Part shown: positions 1 through 8,939 of the stretch, piece after piece | Layout: each line of letters opens with the position of its first letter | Numbering within the stretch: the stretch's first letter is position 1 | NCBI GenBank assembly: GCA_016125285.1 | Contig: WGMA01000015.1 | Span: 1 to 64,000 of the forward strand | Source of the DNA: Phycisphaera sp. | GTDB lineage: Bacteria > Planctomycetota > Phycisphaerae > Phycisphaerales > Zrk34 | DNA: 64,000 nt | Direction of reading: 5' to 3' | Position numbers and translations under genes: made by a program | The notes under the pieces: generated by a model | Databases searched by the model: none | What the model was told of the DNA's origin: nothing | The model's input: the letters and a program-made list of their open reading frames with translations, nothing else

Positions 1-99
1 AACGCCGTCGACCTACGCGAGCCGCCGCTCGGATGCGACACCTCGGCCCACGCTCATGCGTCAGGCCGAATGGATACGTGGAACGATCGGTTCATCAAA

Positions 100-115
100 C
101 ACCCCAGGCGGGGTG
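100..115 (-). terminator. Possible weak terminator after the leftmost sulfatase
   Basis: A 6-bp perfect hairpin (CACCCC, loop AGGC, GGGGTG) lies about 115 bp past the sulfatase stop codon. Read on the minus strand it is followed only by TTTG, so it is a weak candidate. Confidence 0.25.
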
Positions 116-142
116 GACGGGATCGGCTTATCATGGATACAA

Positions 143-205
143 ACTGGCGGCTCGTCCGCCAGTGCATCATTGACCGACCGAACACTGGCGGGCAAGCCGC
201 CAGTG
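143..205. repeat. Pair of near-identical palindromic repeats
   Basis: Two hairpins, ACTGGCGG-ctcgt-CCGCCAGT (143-163) and CACTGGCGG-gcaag-CCGCCAGTG (183-205), sit 19 bp apart in the non-coding segment at the left edge. Arms are 8 and 9 bp and perfect. The paired arrangement is like REP/BIME elements. I see no gene in bases 1-229. Confidence 0.6.
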
Positions 206-229
206 GCACACCTCAACGCACGTCGCGCC

Positions 230-1708
230 TCACCGCTCCGCGTTGGACGGGTCCACCTTTTCCAACACGCACAGCGGGTTCTTCGTCTTCGGGATCGGTG
301 CGCTGGTGGAGGCTTGCCAGGCGTTGAGTTCTTCGTGCATCTGTCTGGCGAGGTCGGGCATGGAGGCGGCGAGGTTGCGGAATTCGCCGGGGTCGTCCTT
401 GAGGTTGAACAGGGCGACGGAGTTGTCTTCGAGGAACTCGACGATCTTCCAGTCGCCGTGGCGCATGGCGGTGGAGGGGAAGCCGCGCCAGGAGTAGGTC
501 TTGCCGCCGGGGATGTTGATGGTCAGGCCCTTGCCCTGGAGGTAGAGCGGGTAGTGCCAGAAGATGGAGCGTTCGGGGAGGGTCTGGCCGCGCATCAGGG
601 GGGAGATGTCTGTGCCGTCGACGGGCTGGGTGGTGGGGAGCTTGGCGCCGGTGAGGGCGGCGAAGGTGGGCAGGAAGTCGACGCTGGTGACGGGGGTGTC
701 GCAGGTGGAGCCGGGCTGGATGACGCCGGGCCAGCGCATGCACATGGGCACGCGGACGCCGCCTTCGAAGAGCGAGCCCTTCTGGCCGCGGAGGGGGTCG
801 AGCTGCGAGACCTGGGGCAGGCCGCCGTTGTCGCTGCTGAAGATGATGAGCGTGTTGTTGGTCAGGCCGAGCTCGTCGACCTTGGCGACGACGCGGCCGA
901 CGGACTTGTCGACGGCTTCGATCATCGCGGCGTAGGTCGGGTTGAAGTTGCGACGCTCGGCGGCGGGGATCTTGTCGAGCTTGGCCTGGTACTTGGCGAC
1001 GACGTCCTTGCGGGCGCGGTGCGGCGCGTGGACGTCCCAGTGGGGCAGGTAGAGGAAGAACGGCTTGTCCTTGTTGTCCTCGATGAACTGCACGGCGCGG
1101 TCGGTGAGCTGCTCGGCGACGTCGGGGTCGCCGTAGTGGTGCTGGTTGGGGCCGTCTTTGCCGTTGGAGGAGCTGAGGTCGAAGCCCTGCGTGTCGTCGC
1201 CGAGGTGCCACTTGCCGAGTCGGGCGGAGGTGTAGCCGGCGGGCTTGAGGACCTCGGGGATGCAGACGAATTTGGGGTCGAGGTTGTTGGTGATCTCGAT
1301 CTCGCCGTCGGCCTGCTTGGCGAGCTTCTTGTCTTTTTGTCCGATGGCCGGCACGAGCAGGGCCATGTATTTCGGATCGCCCTTCGACTTGCCGCCGGGC
1401 GTGTAGATGTGATGGCGTGGGGTGTACATGCCGGACATGAGGCAGGCGCGGGTGGGCGAGCAGTTGGGTCCGCCGGAGTAGGCGGCGGTGAAGACCATGC
1501 CCTGCGAGGCGAGGTGGTCGATGTTGGGTGTCTCGAAGAACTGCGCGCCGGCGAAGCCGACGTCCTGCCAGCCGAGGTCGTCGGTGAGGATGAAGATGAG
1601 GTTGGGCTTGGCGGCGGGGGCGGCGTGCGCGGCGCGGGTGACGGTCGCGAGGCAGGCGAGGGCGATGAGGCAGAGGGCGAGCGCTCGCGCGGCGTGGCGG
1701 ATGGGCAT
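230..1708 (-). CDS. Secreted sulfatase (type I, formylglycine-dependent)
   Basis: This is a 492-residue exported sulfatase that would hydrolyse sulfate esters, probably on a polysaccharide outside the cytoplasm. Residues 1-30 form a signal peptide (MPIRHAARALALCL...). The metal-binding TDD motif is at D43-D44 and the formylglycine motif C83-S-P-T-R is complete, so Cys83 should be oxidised by a maturase that is not in this window. A C-terminal 'DPGEFRNLA' segment is typical of the family. The ATG at 1708 was chosen because AGGAAGG stands just upstream and the signal peptide starts there; the frame remains open further upstream without any conserved sequence. It lies downstream of a sigma/FecR-LamG pair on the same strand, so it is the likely effector of that cassette. 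The exact substrate cannot be told. Confidence 0.93.
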   Translation of the reverse strand: MPIRHAARALALCLIALACLATVTRAAHAAPAAKPNLIFILTDDLGWQDVGFAGAQFFETPNIDHLASQGMVFTAAYSGGPNCSPTRACLMSGMYTPRHHIYTPGGKSKGDPKYMALLVPAIGQKDKKLAKQADGEIEITNNLDPKFVCIPEVLKPAGYTSARLGKWHLGDDTQGFDLSSSNGKDGPNQHHYGDPDVAEQLTDRAVQFIEDNKDKPFFLYLPHWDVHAPHRARKDVVAKYQAKLDKIPAAERRNFNPTYAAMIEAVDKSVGRVVAKVDELGLTNNTLIIFSSDNGGLPQVSQLDPLRGQKGSLFEGGVRVPMCMRWPGVIQPGSTCDTPVTSVDFLPTFAALTGAKLPTTQPVDGTDISPLMRGQTLPERSIFWHYPLYLQGKGLTINIPGGKTYSWRGFPSTAMRHGDWKIVEFLEDNSVALFNLKDDPGEFRNLAASMPDLARQMHEELNAWQASTSAPIPKTKNPLCVLEKVDPSNAER

Positions 1709-1887
1709 GGTCAGACCTTCCTGCGGGTCGGGGGTTGGATTCGGGCCGGCGTGGCGCGGCCGCTGCGATTCTAACGTCGCGCGGGGGCGTGTGATTGCGG
1801 TGGGTTTGGAAGGGGGCGACGGTATTGAGGCGCGTCGTCGGGGGTCGGGTTTCGTGCGGGCAGCGTGCGACGTGTGCGGAGGGTTCA

Positions 1888-1923
1888 CCCTCACCCCGGC
1901 CCTCTCCCTCGAGGTAGAGGGGG
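1888..1923. repeat. Palindromic dispersed repeat of the CCCTCTCCC/GAGAGGG type
   Basis: This GC-rich imperfect palindrome (CCCTCT ... AGAGGG, preceded by CCCTCACCCCGG) lies immediately after the stop of the FecR-LamG gene. Relatives of the same family are inserted in the coding sequence of the PUFA synthase genes (32575-32604 and 32880-33010). As a hairpin it could also weaken read-through from the FecR-LamG gene to the sulfatase. Confidence 0.55.
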
Positions 1924-1924
1924 A

Positions 1925-3490
1925 TTACGGTTTGAGCGTAGCGAGTGTGCGGGCTTCTTCGGGGGTCAGGGCGCGGTCGTAGAGGACGACCTCGTCGATG
2001 TTGCCGTTGAGGGGGCCCATGAAACCGCGGGGGCCGGAGGAACTGCGTCGGCCGATGGTGAACGGGAGGTTGACGCGTGTGGTGTCGCGGAGGTTGTCGC
2101 GTCGGATGATGACGTCCTGCGGCTCGCCGTCGAGGTACATGCGGACGCCGGCGGCCTTGCCGGAGCCGTCGTAGGTGACCAGCACGTGTCGCCACGCGCC
2201 GGCGGGCAGGGGCTGGGGCAGCTGGACCTCGATGCAGCCGAGTCCCGCGGCGTACTGGCTGATGAGCTGGAAGTAGAGGTCGCCGTTCTGGATCATCTGC
2301 AGGTCGTAGCCGCGGTAGTTGGCGTTGGCGTCCATGCGACCCATGAGGTTCTGCTGGAGGCCGTGGGTGACGCGGACCCAGGCGCCCATGCTGAACGCGT
2401 CGGTGCGTTCGAAGTTGCCGATGTCGCCGGTGTCGACGTAGCCGTGACCGGTGAGCCGCAGGGCGCGGTTGGTTTCTTCGGCGCCGATGGGGTTGGCGTC
2501 TTCGAGCTCGGGTCCGCGGAGGAGTTGTGACTGGCCGACGATCTTCGCGGGTCGGTCGGGGTCGGCGAGGTTGGCGACGACGTCGTCGCGTGTCTCGTCG
2601 AAACGCCAGTAGCCGATGGGCCTGGAGCGGAGGACGTCGGCGGCGTAGGCCGGGCCGGGCATGAACAGGAAGGGGTCGGGCGTGATGACGCTCGCGTCGC
2701 CGGCGTCGTTGATGGCGGTGGCGTGTCCGGCGTCGAGGGTCTGGTCGATGCGCGGGGCGACCATCTGCACGCGTCCCTTGAAGACGTGGACCTGCGTGTC
2801 GGCGCGGGCGGTGTCGACGTCGACGCCGAACTCCGTGCCGAGGTCGGTGACGGTGGTGTGCGGCGTGGTGACGGTGAAGCCGACGGCCTGCGGGGGGACG
2901 TGGGCGAAGAGGCGTCCGGACTCGAGTCGGCCGCTGTTGGGGCCGGTGATTTGGACGGTGGTCTTGCCGATGAGGTCGACGACGGCGCCGCTGCGCATGA
3001 CGAGCTGGGCGACGCCGGACTCGAGTCGGAGGGGCCCGGCCTCGATCTCGGCGCCGGGGACGAGGATGCCGGCGGCGTCGTCGGCCCAGCGTGCGCTGTC
3101 GGTGTTGACGATGGTGGCGACGGTGACGGGGCGCGCGACGGGCGGGGCGGTGGTGTGGCGCGGGGCCTGCCACATCAGCGCGGCGGTGACGGAGGCGAAG
3201 AGCAGCAGCGCGGCGGCGGCGGCGTAGCGGAGGTACGGGCGCGGCGCGCGGGCGGGGAAGATCTGGGCGTGGCGCTCGAGGGCGATCGTCTGGTCGGTCC
3301 GGCTCAGCGCCATGCGCAGCGCGGTGTGCGTGTGGATGCACGCGACGTAGTACGCGCGGGCGTCGTCGTCGGTGTCGAGGATGGCGTTGAGCTCGGCCAT
3401 CTCGCGGTCGTTGAGCGCGTCGTCTGCGGCGCGGCTGGCGAGCTCGGCGACGCGGTCGCGCGTCGGGTTGTCCGATCCACGCGCGGTCAT
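1925..3490 (-). CDS. FecR-domain membrane protein with C-terminal LamG domain (putative anti-sigma/sensor)
   Basis: This 521-residue protein is likely the membrane-bound partner that controls the sigma factor encoded just upstream. Residues 1-85 are an acidic helical cytoplasmic part resembling other planctomycete sigma partners, residues 89-107 are one transmembrane helix (YAAAAALLLFASVTAAL), and about 150-280 are a FecR-like domain with the 'TVTDLGTEFGVDVD' signature. About 330-515 form a LamG/concanavalin-like jelly roll ('FSMGAWVRV', 'GAWRHVLVTYDG'), plausibly the extracellular glycan-binding part. Its ATG overlaps the sigma factor stop as ATGA (3487-3490), indicating translational coupling. 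No TonB receptor accompanies it, unlike the classic FecIRA system. The anti-sigma role is inferred from the pairing. Confidence 0.88.
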   Translation of the reverse strand: MTARGSDNPTRDRVAELASRAADDALNDREMAELNAILDTDDDARAYYVACIHTHTALRMALSRTDQTIALERHAQIFPARAPRPYLRYAAAAALLLFASVTAALMWQAPRHTTAPPVARPVTVATIVNTDSARWADDAAGILVPGAEIEAGPLRLESGVAQLVMRSGAVVDLIGKTTVQITGPNSGRLESGRLFAHVPPQAVGFTVTTPHTTVTDLGTEFGVDVDTARADTQVHVFKGRVQMVAPRIDQTLDAGHATAINDAGDASVITPDPFLFMPGPAYAADVLRSRPIGYWRFDETRDDVVANLADPDRPAKIVGQSQLLRGPELEDANPIGAEETNRALRLTGHGYVDTGDIGNFERTDAFSMGAWVRVTHGLQQNLMGRMDANANYRGYDLQMIQNGDLYFQLISQYAAGLGCIEVQLPQPLPAGAWRHVLVTYDGSGKAAGVRMYLDGEPQDVIIRRDNLRDTTRVNLPFTIGRRSSSGPRGFMGPLNGNIDEVVLYDRALTPEEARTLATLKP

Positions 3491-3984
3491 GTCGTCAGCT
3501 CCCCGTTGATGCAGTCGGTCAGCAGCTGGCGGATGCGGTACAGGGCCTGGTAGAGCGACTGGACCGGGCGCTTGAGCGCGGCGGCGGCGTCGACGACGGA
3601 GCGGTCGTTGCCGTAGCGGACGTCGAGGATCTCGCGCTGGTGCGGCGTGAGCTTTTCGAGGCAGGACTGCAACGCCGCCAGCGCCGTCGGGACGCTGTCG
3701 GCGGTCTCGCTGACGGTCTGCTCGAGCTTGCGGATCACGTCGTCGGAGAACACCATCCGCTGCCGCTTGACCCGCTTGAAGTGCGCCATCGCCTGCCAGC
3801 GCGCGATCGTAAACGCCCACGCGCGGAACTCCGTGCCCGGCGTGAAGTCGTCGCGCTTCTCCCACATCACGACGTTCGCCTCCTGGACGATGTCCGCCGT
3901 CGCCGTCGCGTCGGCCGTCAGCGACAGCACGAACGAGTACATCTGCGGCTGGACGTCGATCAGTTGCTTGACGAATTCGTTCAT
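3487..3984 (-). CDS. ECF-type sigma-70 family RNA polymerase sigma factor
   Basis: This 165-residue ECF sigma factor has region 2 (about residues 12-80, 'DIVQEANVVMWEKRDDF', 'FRAWAFTIARWQ') and region 4 (about 105-160, 'LTPHQREILDVRYG', then the helix-turn-helix). It belongs to the planctomycete/verrucomicrobial type seen three more times in this window. It would direct transcription of the downstream FecR-LamG gene and probably the sulfatase. ATG 3984 is preceded by GGAG at a long spacing. The 113-bp gap upstream carries its promoter; I see a TATAGA-like box there (minus strand, near 4020) but no convincing -35 partner. Confidence 0.92.
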   Translation of the reverse strand: MNEFVKQLIDVQPQMYSFVLSLTADATATADIVQEANVVMWEKRDDFTPGTEFRAWAFTIARWQAMAHFKRVKRQRMVFSDDVIRKLEQTVSETADSVPTALAALQSCLEKLTPHQREILDVRYGNDRSVVDAAAALKRPVQSLYQALYRIRQLLTDCINGELTT

Positions 3985-4097
3985 CCGACGTGGCTCCGTG
4001 CCCCGGCTTTCCGCCCTCTATACACCAATAGCCCATCCGGTGGCGAACCTCACCACGCGTCTGAAAGATTTCGCCGGTCGTGCGGCAGGGGGCCGGC

Positions 4098-4280
4098 CTA
4101 TTCCGCCTCGGCGGTCGCGCTGGCGTTGCCCTCGTCGTCGAACTCCACGCGGATCACGTTGGGGTTGCAGCAGACGGGGCAGTCGTCGGTAAACCGCTGG
4201 TGCGGCCCGGCCGAGGCGTCGACGGGCAGGTCGATCGGCTCGCCGCAGTGTGGGCACGTGTAGCAGGCGGTGTCGTCCAT
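4098..4280 (-). CDS. CPXCG-motif cysteine-rich zinc-ribbon protein
   Basis: This is a 60-residue protein with two Cys pairs, C-P-H-C-G near residue 9 and C-P-V-C-C near residue 34, the pattern of the small CPXCG zinc-ribbon family. The acidic tail 'EFDDEGNASATAEAE' is typical. The start codon lies 4 bp after the stop of the upstream sulfatase gene, so the two are probably cotranscribed. Function is unknown; family members occur widely in bacteria next to unrelated genes, so the position need not imply a role in sulfatase action. Confidence 0.82.
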   Translation of the reverse strand: MDDTACYTCPHCGEPIDLPVDASAGPHQRFTDDCPVCCNPNVIRVEFDDEGNASATAEAE

Positions 4281-4284
4281 GGGG

Positions 4285-5682
4285 TTACTGCGGCCCGCCC
4301 TTCGCCGCGGGGCTGGCGTAGTGGTCGCGGTACTCGTCGCACCGCTTGCGCATGTCTTCGAGCACGGTCTGGTACGCCGGGTCCTTCACGAGATTCTTCA
4401 GCTCGTCGGGGTCCTTGCTCAGGTCGTGCAGGAACTCGTACTTGAACTCGAAGTAGCGGGCGTAGACGTAGCGGTCGGTGTGGACACCTTCCCACTTGGG
4501 GATGCGCGGGTGGTTCATCAGGTGCTCGCAGAAGAAGTCGCTGCGCCACTCCGTCGGGGCGTTCCCGGCGACGACGCCGTCGAGGGCGCGGCCCTGGTAG
4601 TGCTTGGGGATGTCGACGCCGGCGTAGGACAGGATCGTCGGGGCGATGTCGAGGTTGAGGACCATGTGCTCGTCGACCCGGCCGCGCTTGTCCTTGGGCT
4701 GGCGCGGGTCGTAGATGATCAGCGGCACGCGCAGCGCCTGCTCGAAGTGCGACCACTTCCCGGCGAACCCGCGCTCGCCCATGTAGTAGCCGTTGTCTCC
4801 GGAGTAGATGATGACGGTGTTGTCGGCCAGGCCCTGCGCCTTGAGCTCGTCGAGCACGCGCCCGACAGCCGCGTCCAGGCCGAACAGCATGCGGAAGTAC
4901 GCACGCATGTTGGACTGGTACTTGGTCTCTTCGTCCCAGCGCCAGTGCCAGCGGTCGCGGTTCATCGAGTCACGCAGGAACTCGGGCAGGTCGTCGAAGA
5001 TCGACGGGTCGTCGAGCTTCGGACGCGGCATCGTCTTCTTGAGGAACATGCCGTCGGCGGCGGGCGGCCAGGGGAACTGGTCGACGTGGTCCGAGTCCTC
5101 GGCGTGCGTGCTGTTGAAGCAGACCGCCAGGCAGAACGGCTTGTCCTTCGGGTTGTCGTGGATGAACGCTACGGCGTTGTCGGCGCTGATGTCCGCCTCG
5201 TGACGCAGCTTGCCGTCGACCTTGTGGAAGTACGGATTGCGGCCCACCTCGTGGAAGTCGTCGAACGCGACCTTGGGCATCTTGCCGGCGTCCTTGATGC
5301 CGTACTTGCCGGTGAACCCCGTGCGGTAACCGGCGTTCTTCAGCAGCATCGGGTAGCTGTTGGCGGCGTGGAACTCCGAGATCGGCGGCTTGCCGAACGT
5401 GTACCCGTGCGTCCGCTCGACCAGCCCCGTGAACAGCGTCGCGCGGCTCGCGGCGCAGATCGGCGTCGTGACGAACATGTTCGTGAAACGCACGCCTTCC
5501 TTCGCCAGCCCGTCGAGCGTCGGCGTCACCGCCACCGGGTGACCGGCGCAGCCCATGGTGTCGAACCGCTGGTCGTCGGCCAGGAAGAAGATGATGTTGG
5601 GGCGGTCCGCGGCGATGGCCGGCCGGGCGATCAGGACGCCGGCGATCAGCGCGACGGTGAGCATCGACAACAGGTAGCGCAT
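4285..5682 (-). CDS. Secreted sulfatase (C-A-A-S-R active-site variant)
   Basis: This is a 465-residue sulfatase with signal peptide residues 1-25 (cleavage near AIAA-D). The metal ligands are D36-D37 in 'LADDQRFD' and the formylglycine site is C76-A-A-S-R, where alanine replaces the usual proline, an accepted variant. The 'GDNGYYMGERG' and 'KWSHFEQALRVPLIIYDP' segments give the remaining metal and sulfate-binding residues and resemble iduronate/choline-type sulfatases. ATG 5682 has GAGG about 9 bp upstream. It is followed by the CPXCG gene. Divergently across 255 bp lies a methyltransferase; nothing else is recognisable in that gap. Substrate unknown. Confidence 0.92.
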   Translation of the reverse strand: MRYLLSMLTVALIAGVLIARPAIAADRPNIIFFLADDQRFDTMGCAGHPVAVTPTLDGLAKEGVRFTNMFVTTPICAASRATLFTGLVERTHGYTFGKPPISEFHAANSYPMLLKNAGYRTGFTGKYGIKDAGKMPKVAFDDFHEVGRNPYFHKVDGKLRHEADISADNAVAFIHDNPKDKPFCLAVCFNSTHAEDSDHVDQFPWPPAADGMFLKKTMPRPKLDDPSIFDDLPEFLRDSMNRDRWHWRWDEETKYQSNMRAYFRMLFGLDAAVGRVLDELKAQGLADNTVIIYSGDNGYYMGERGFAGKWSHFEQALRVPLIIYDPRQPKDKRGRVDEHMVLNLDIAPTILSYAGVDIPKHYQGRALDGVVAGNAPTEWRSDFFCEHLMNHPRIPKWEGVHTDRYVYARYFEFKYEFLHDLSKDPDELKNLVKDPAYQTVLEDMRKRCDEYRDHYASPAAKGGPQ

Positions 5683-5937
5683 GGGGTTGCCTCGCGAGAA
5701 GTAGTCTGTTGAACGCCGCCGTTGCCCACGGGCGGAAGAGTGTCACGCTGTGCGTGCCGGGTGACGATGGTACCGGCTGGCCGGGGTTGACCCAAGCGGC
5801 GCGGCGCCGATCGACGCCGGCGACGTCACGGTATGCGCGCCGACGCCGGGGTGCCAATCGGCCCGCGCACGCAGCAGCCGACGGACGACGCGGGTATCCT
5901 GTCGCGAGCGATGAACCCTTCACGCGGCGGAGCAGCC

Positions 5938-6591
5938 ATGCCCGAGCCAACCCACGGATCGAACGACGCCCCGATGCGGGCGCAGGACTACTCGGAGGTC
6001 GAGGACTGGCCGGGCTACTTCGGCGCGGTGCTCGGCAAGGAGCCACGCGAAACGCTGCTGGTCGCGCTCGACGCGTTCGGGCGCGAAGGGGTCGCCGAGG
6101 GATTGGCGGTCGACGTCGCGGCCGGCGAGGGGCGCGACACGCTGGAACTGCTGAAGCGCGGCTGGCGGGTGGTGGCGACGGACGGGCACCCCGAGGCGTT
6201 CACGCACCTCTGGCCACGCGTGCCGGAGTCGGCGAAGGATCGGCTGGAGTCCGTCGTGGTCGACTTCGCGGAGATGGCGATCCCGGTGTGCGACCTGGTC
6301 AACGCGAGCTTCGCGCTGCCGTTCGTCGAGCCGCGGCACTTCGCGGACTTCTGGACGCGGATCGTCGCGGCGGTTCGACCGGGCGGGCGGTTCGCGGGGC
6401 AGTTCTTCGGGGACCGTGACGACTGGGCGTCGCTGCCGGGCCGATCGCATCAGTCGCGCCACGAGGTCGAGCGGCTGCTGTCGGGGTTCGACATCGAGAT
6501 GTTCCGCGAGGAGGAGCGCGACGACGCCCCGGAACTACGCAAGCCCAAGCACTGGCAGATCTTTCACGTCGTCGCGCGCAAGCGCTCGTAG
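5938..6591 (+). CDS. Class I SAM-dependent methyltransferase
   Basis: This 217-residue cytoplasmic protein has a Rossmann-type methyltransferase fold. Motif I is 'VDVAAGEGRDTLELL' (about residues 58-72), followed by the acidic loop 'VVATDGHPEA' that binds the SAM ribose, a motif IV region ('CDLVNASFALPFV') and 'AVRPGGRFAGQFFG'. It resembles TehB-like or Methyltransf_11-type enzymes; the acceptor substrate cannot be predicted. ATG 5938 was chosen because GGCGGAG lies about 7 bp upstream; an in-frame ATG at 5911 has no such site. It is isolated between two minus-strand sulfatase units, so probably monocistronic. Confidence 0.85.
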   Translation: MPEPTHGSNDAPMRAQDYSEVEDWPGYFGAVLGKEPRETLLVALDAFGREGVAEGLAVDVAAGEGRDTLELLKRGWRVVATDGHPEAFTHLWPRVPESAKDRLESVVVDFAEMAIPVCDLVNASFALPFVEPRHFADFWTRIVAAVRPGGRFAGQFFGDRDDWASLPGRSHQSRHEVERLLSGFDIEMFREEERDDAPELRKPKHWQIFHVVARKRS

Positions 6592-6612
6592 CGATCGCGG
6601 CGGGTCACGGCG

Positions 6613-8052
6613 TCACTTCTTCGGCCAGTGCATGTACGGCTGAAGCTGGCTCGACAGTTCATCGACCGTCTGCTTGTAGTGTGGGTCGTTGGCGAGGTTG
6701 TGCACCTCGTCGGGGTCGTTGTCGTGGTCGTACAGCTCGCGGCCGGCGTCGCCGCGGTTCCACTCGGTGTAGCGCCAGCGCTGATTGCGGATGGAGTAGC
6801 CGCACGCGTTGGGAGCGTGGAAGACCTGCGTGACGGCGGGCCTGTCCCACCTGGCGGCGGGGTCGGTCAGCAGCGGACGCAGCGAGGCGCCGTCGAGGTC
6901 CTTCGGCGGCTGGAGTCCGCAGTAGTCGGCGAGGGTGGGGAACAGGTCGATGAGCTCGACGGGGCGTTCGCACACGCCGGTCGACACGCCGGGCCCGGCG
7001 ATGATCATCGGCATGCGCGCCGCGCGCTCGAAGGCCTTGCGCTTGTACCACAGGCCCTTCTCACCGATGAAGTAGCCGTGGTCGGACCAGAACACGATCA
7101 GCGTGTTGTCGGTCAGCCCGTTGCGGTCGAGCGCGTCGAGCAGCTTGCCGACCTGGGCGTCGACGAAGGAGATGCAGGCGTAGTACGCGAGCTTGCACTG
7201 GCGGGCCTGGTCGACGGTGACGTCCTTGAAGTAGTACGGCCAGTTCTTCGTGTCGCGCTGAACGGCCATCGGCGGCACGTCCTCGAGGTCGGCCTTGGCG
7301 GACTCGAGGTCCTGCATCGTGATGTCCTTCATGCTGTACAGGTCGAAGTACTTCCGCGGCGCGACGTAGGGGCAGTGCGGGTTGAAGAAGCCCGCGGCGA
7401 TGAAGAACGGCTTGTCCTTGTGCTTGTCGATCAGCTCGACGATCTGTTTGGCGACCAGGCCGTCGGTGTGGTCCTCGTCTTCGCTCTCGGGGTCCCACCA
7501 CGCCATCGAGATGCCGAGCCCGCCCTTCTGCGGGCCGTAGCGCGTGATCTTGTCTTCCTGCTTGTGGTCGATGCCCGAGGGGTTGAATCGCTCGTCCCAC
7601 GTGGCGGGGTCGTCGTTGCCGTCGGTGCCGATCTGGCCGGGGTTGTTGTAGTGGAAGATCTTGCCGCAGCGCGCCGAGTAGTAGCCGTTGTTGCGGAACA
7701 TCTGGCCGATGGTCACCACGTCGGGGTTCTTCTTGCGCAGCTCGTTGTTGAGCGTGTGCATGTCGATGGAGTCGGGGTACCTGCCGGTCATCAGCGACGC
7801 GCGGCTCGGCCCGCACAGCGGCTGCTGGCAGTACGCGGCGTCGAAGCGGACGCCCCGCGCCGCGAGGCGGTCGAGGTTCGGCGTCTTGACCAGCCGAACG
7901 CCGTAGCAGCCGATGTCCGTGTTCATGTCGTCGGCGGCGATGAACAGCACGTTGAGCTTCTTGTCGGTGGCGCGCACGGGCGCGACGACGGCGACGCTCA
8001 CGACGAGCAGGGCGGTGACGAGCAACAGCACACGGTGGGTGGTCGGCTTCAT
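6613..8052 (-). CDS. Secreted sulfatase of the iduronate-2-sulfatase type
   Basis: This is a 479-residue enzyme with a signal peptide (residues 1-29, cut before TDKK). Metal residues D41-D42 lie in 'AADDMNTD' and the formylglycine motif is C80-G-P-S-R. The later block 'SDHGYFIGEKGLWYKR' followed by 'ARMPMIIAGPGV' and 'ELIDLFPTLADYCGL' is characteristic of the iduronate-2-sulfatase branch, as in many planctomycetes, where it acts on marine polysaccharides rather than glycosaminoglycans. ATG 8052 fits the signal peptide; an upstream in-frame ATG would add an unconserved basic tail. It is the last gene of a minus-strand cassette sigma, FecR, two prepilin-like proteins, sulfatase. Confidence 0.93.
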   Translation of the reverse strand: MKPTTHRVLLLVTALLVVSVAVVAPVRATDKKLNVLFIAADDMNTDIGCYGVRLVKTPNLDRLAARGVRFDAAYCQQPLCGPSRASLMTGRYPDSIDMHTLNNELRKKNPDVVTIGQMFRNNGYYSARCGKIFHYNNPGQIGTDGNDDPATWDERFNPSGIDHKQEDKITRYGPQKGGLGISMAWWDPESEDEDHTDGLVAKQIVELIDKHKDKPFFIAAGFFNPHCPYVAPRKYFDLYSMKDITMQDLESAKADLEDVPPMAVQRDTKNWPYYFKDVTVDQARQCKLAYYACISFVDAQVGKLLDALDRNGLTDNTLIVFWSDHGYFIGEKGLWYKRKAFERAARMPMIIAGPGVSTGVCERPVELIDLFPTLADYCGLQPPKDLDGASLRPLLTDPAARWDRPAVTQVFHAPNACGYSIRNQRWRYTEWNRGDAGRELYDHDNDPDEVHNLANDPHYKQTVDELSSQLQPYMHWPKK

Positions 8053-8092
8053 GGTGGTCTCGCGTCGGTGGGGCAATAGTGGACGCCTCGGT

Positions 8093-8124
8093 CCGGTCGG
8101 CAACAGCTTAGGGGAACCGACCGG
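8093..8124 (-). other. Intergenic hairpin between prepilin-like gene and sulfatase
   Basis: An 8-bp inverted repeat, CCGGTCGG (8093-8100) and CCGACCGG (8117-8124), with a 16-nt loop lies in the 108-bp gap. There is no T-run, so it may be an mRNA processing or attenuation structure rather than a full terminator. Confidence 0.35.
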
Positions 8125-8160
8125 CCGAAGCGCCCCGTTGGGGGTCGTCGGGCTGGGGCA

Positions 8161-8904
8161 CTACTTGTAGTCGTCGGGCCAGGCGACCTCTTTGCTCTGG
8201 GAGGGCGGCGCCGAGTCGACGTGTCCGTCGACGAAAGCCATGTCGGCCACGCCCCGGTTCGGGTCGCCGTTCTGCCAGAAGTGGATCGACCCGAGCGAGT
8301 CGACGAGGTGGGCGGGGTTCCTGTACTGGCCGACGGCGAGGTTGCAGTCGTTCAACGCGTAGTGGGTGATGTTCGGGATGGGCCACGGGGCGTCCTCGCC
8401 GATGAGCATGAGGCGCGACGGGGCGGCGATGCGGCTCATGCGGTTCATCGGCGGCACGTTGAGCCACGGGCCGTAGCCGTGGAAGAAGCCGTTCATCGAG
8501 TAGCCGGTCAGCGGGACGCGGTTCTTGTACCGCCCGGTCGTGTTATAGACGCCGCGGAAGGTCGGGCAGAGGTACACGTCGTCCTGCCTGCCGACGTAGT
8601 TGTAGATCAGTCCCTCGGTGATGTTCTGACGGTTGGTGTGCTCCCACCAGCTGGGGCCGAACGAGTACTGCGCGCCGCGCACCCACTCCAGCGATCCGGG
8701 CAGCACGGTGAAGTTGTCCCCGGCGTAGGCGGTCATCGCGCTGTGGAACTGCCGCAGCTGCGCGCGGCACTTGGCGTCCTCCGCTACGGCCTGCGCCCGC
8801 TGGATCGAAGGCAGCAGGATCGCGAGCAGCAGGGTGATGATCGAGCAGACGACGAGCAGTTCGATGATCGTGAATCCACGCGTGACTCTGGTGTGCGTAC
8901 CCAT
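8161..8904 (-). CDS. Prepilin-like protein with C-terminal DG motif
   Basis: This 247-residue protein has a class III (type IV pilin-like) signal: a short basic leader, cleavage G10/F11 and the sequence FTIIELLVV with the conserved Glu at +5, then a hydrophobic helix to about residue 32. The rest is a soluble domain rich in aromatic residues, ending with 'ADMAFVDGHVDS', the position of the H-X9-DG motif found in the very large planctomycete prepilin-like family. AAAGGAA precedes ATG 8904. It lies 35 bp after another prepilin-like gene and upstream of a sulfatase. It would be exported and possibly assembled into a pseudopilus; no assembly machinery is encoded in the window. Confidence 0.88.
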   Translation of the reverse strand: MGTHTRVTRGFTIIELLVVCSIITLLLAILLPSIQRAQAVAEDAKCRAQLRQFHSAMTAYAGDNFTVLPGSLEWVRGAQYSFGPSWWEHTNRQNITEGLIYNYVGRQDDVYLCPTFRGVYNTTGRYKNRVPLTGYSMNGFFHGYGPWLNVPPMNRMSRIAAPSRLMLIGEDAPWPIPNITHYALNDCNLAVGQYRNPAHLVDSLGSIHFWQNGDPNRGVADMAFVDGHVDSAPPSQSKEVAWPDDYK

Positions 8905-8939
8905 GGGGGTTCCTTTGTGTAGGCGGTCGCGGCGGCGGT

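Noticed and set aside
213-3341. Very long open frame opposite or across the sulfatase and FecR-LamG genes
   Set aside because: Composition is Arg/Pro/His-rich with no domain, and it crosses two convincing genes. It is a shadow frame caused by high GC content; similar cases exist at 19935-22349, 24372-27464, 28431-29897, 32982-35183 and 46464-48206.
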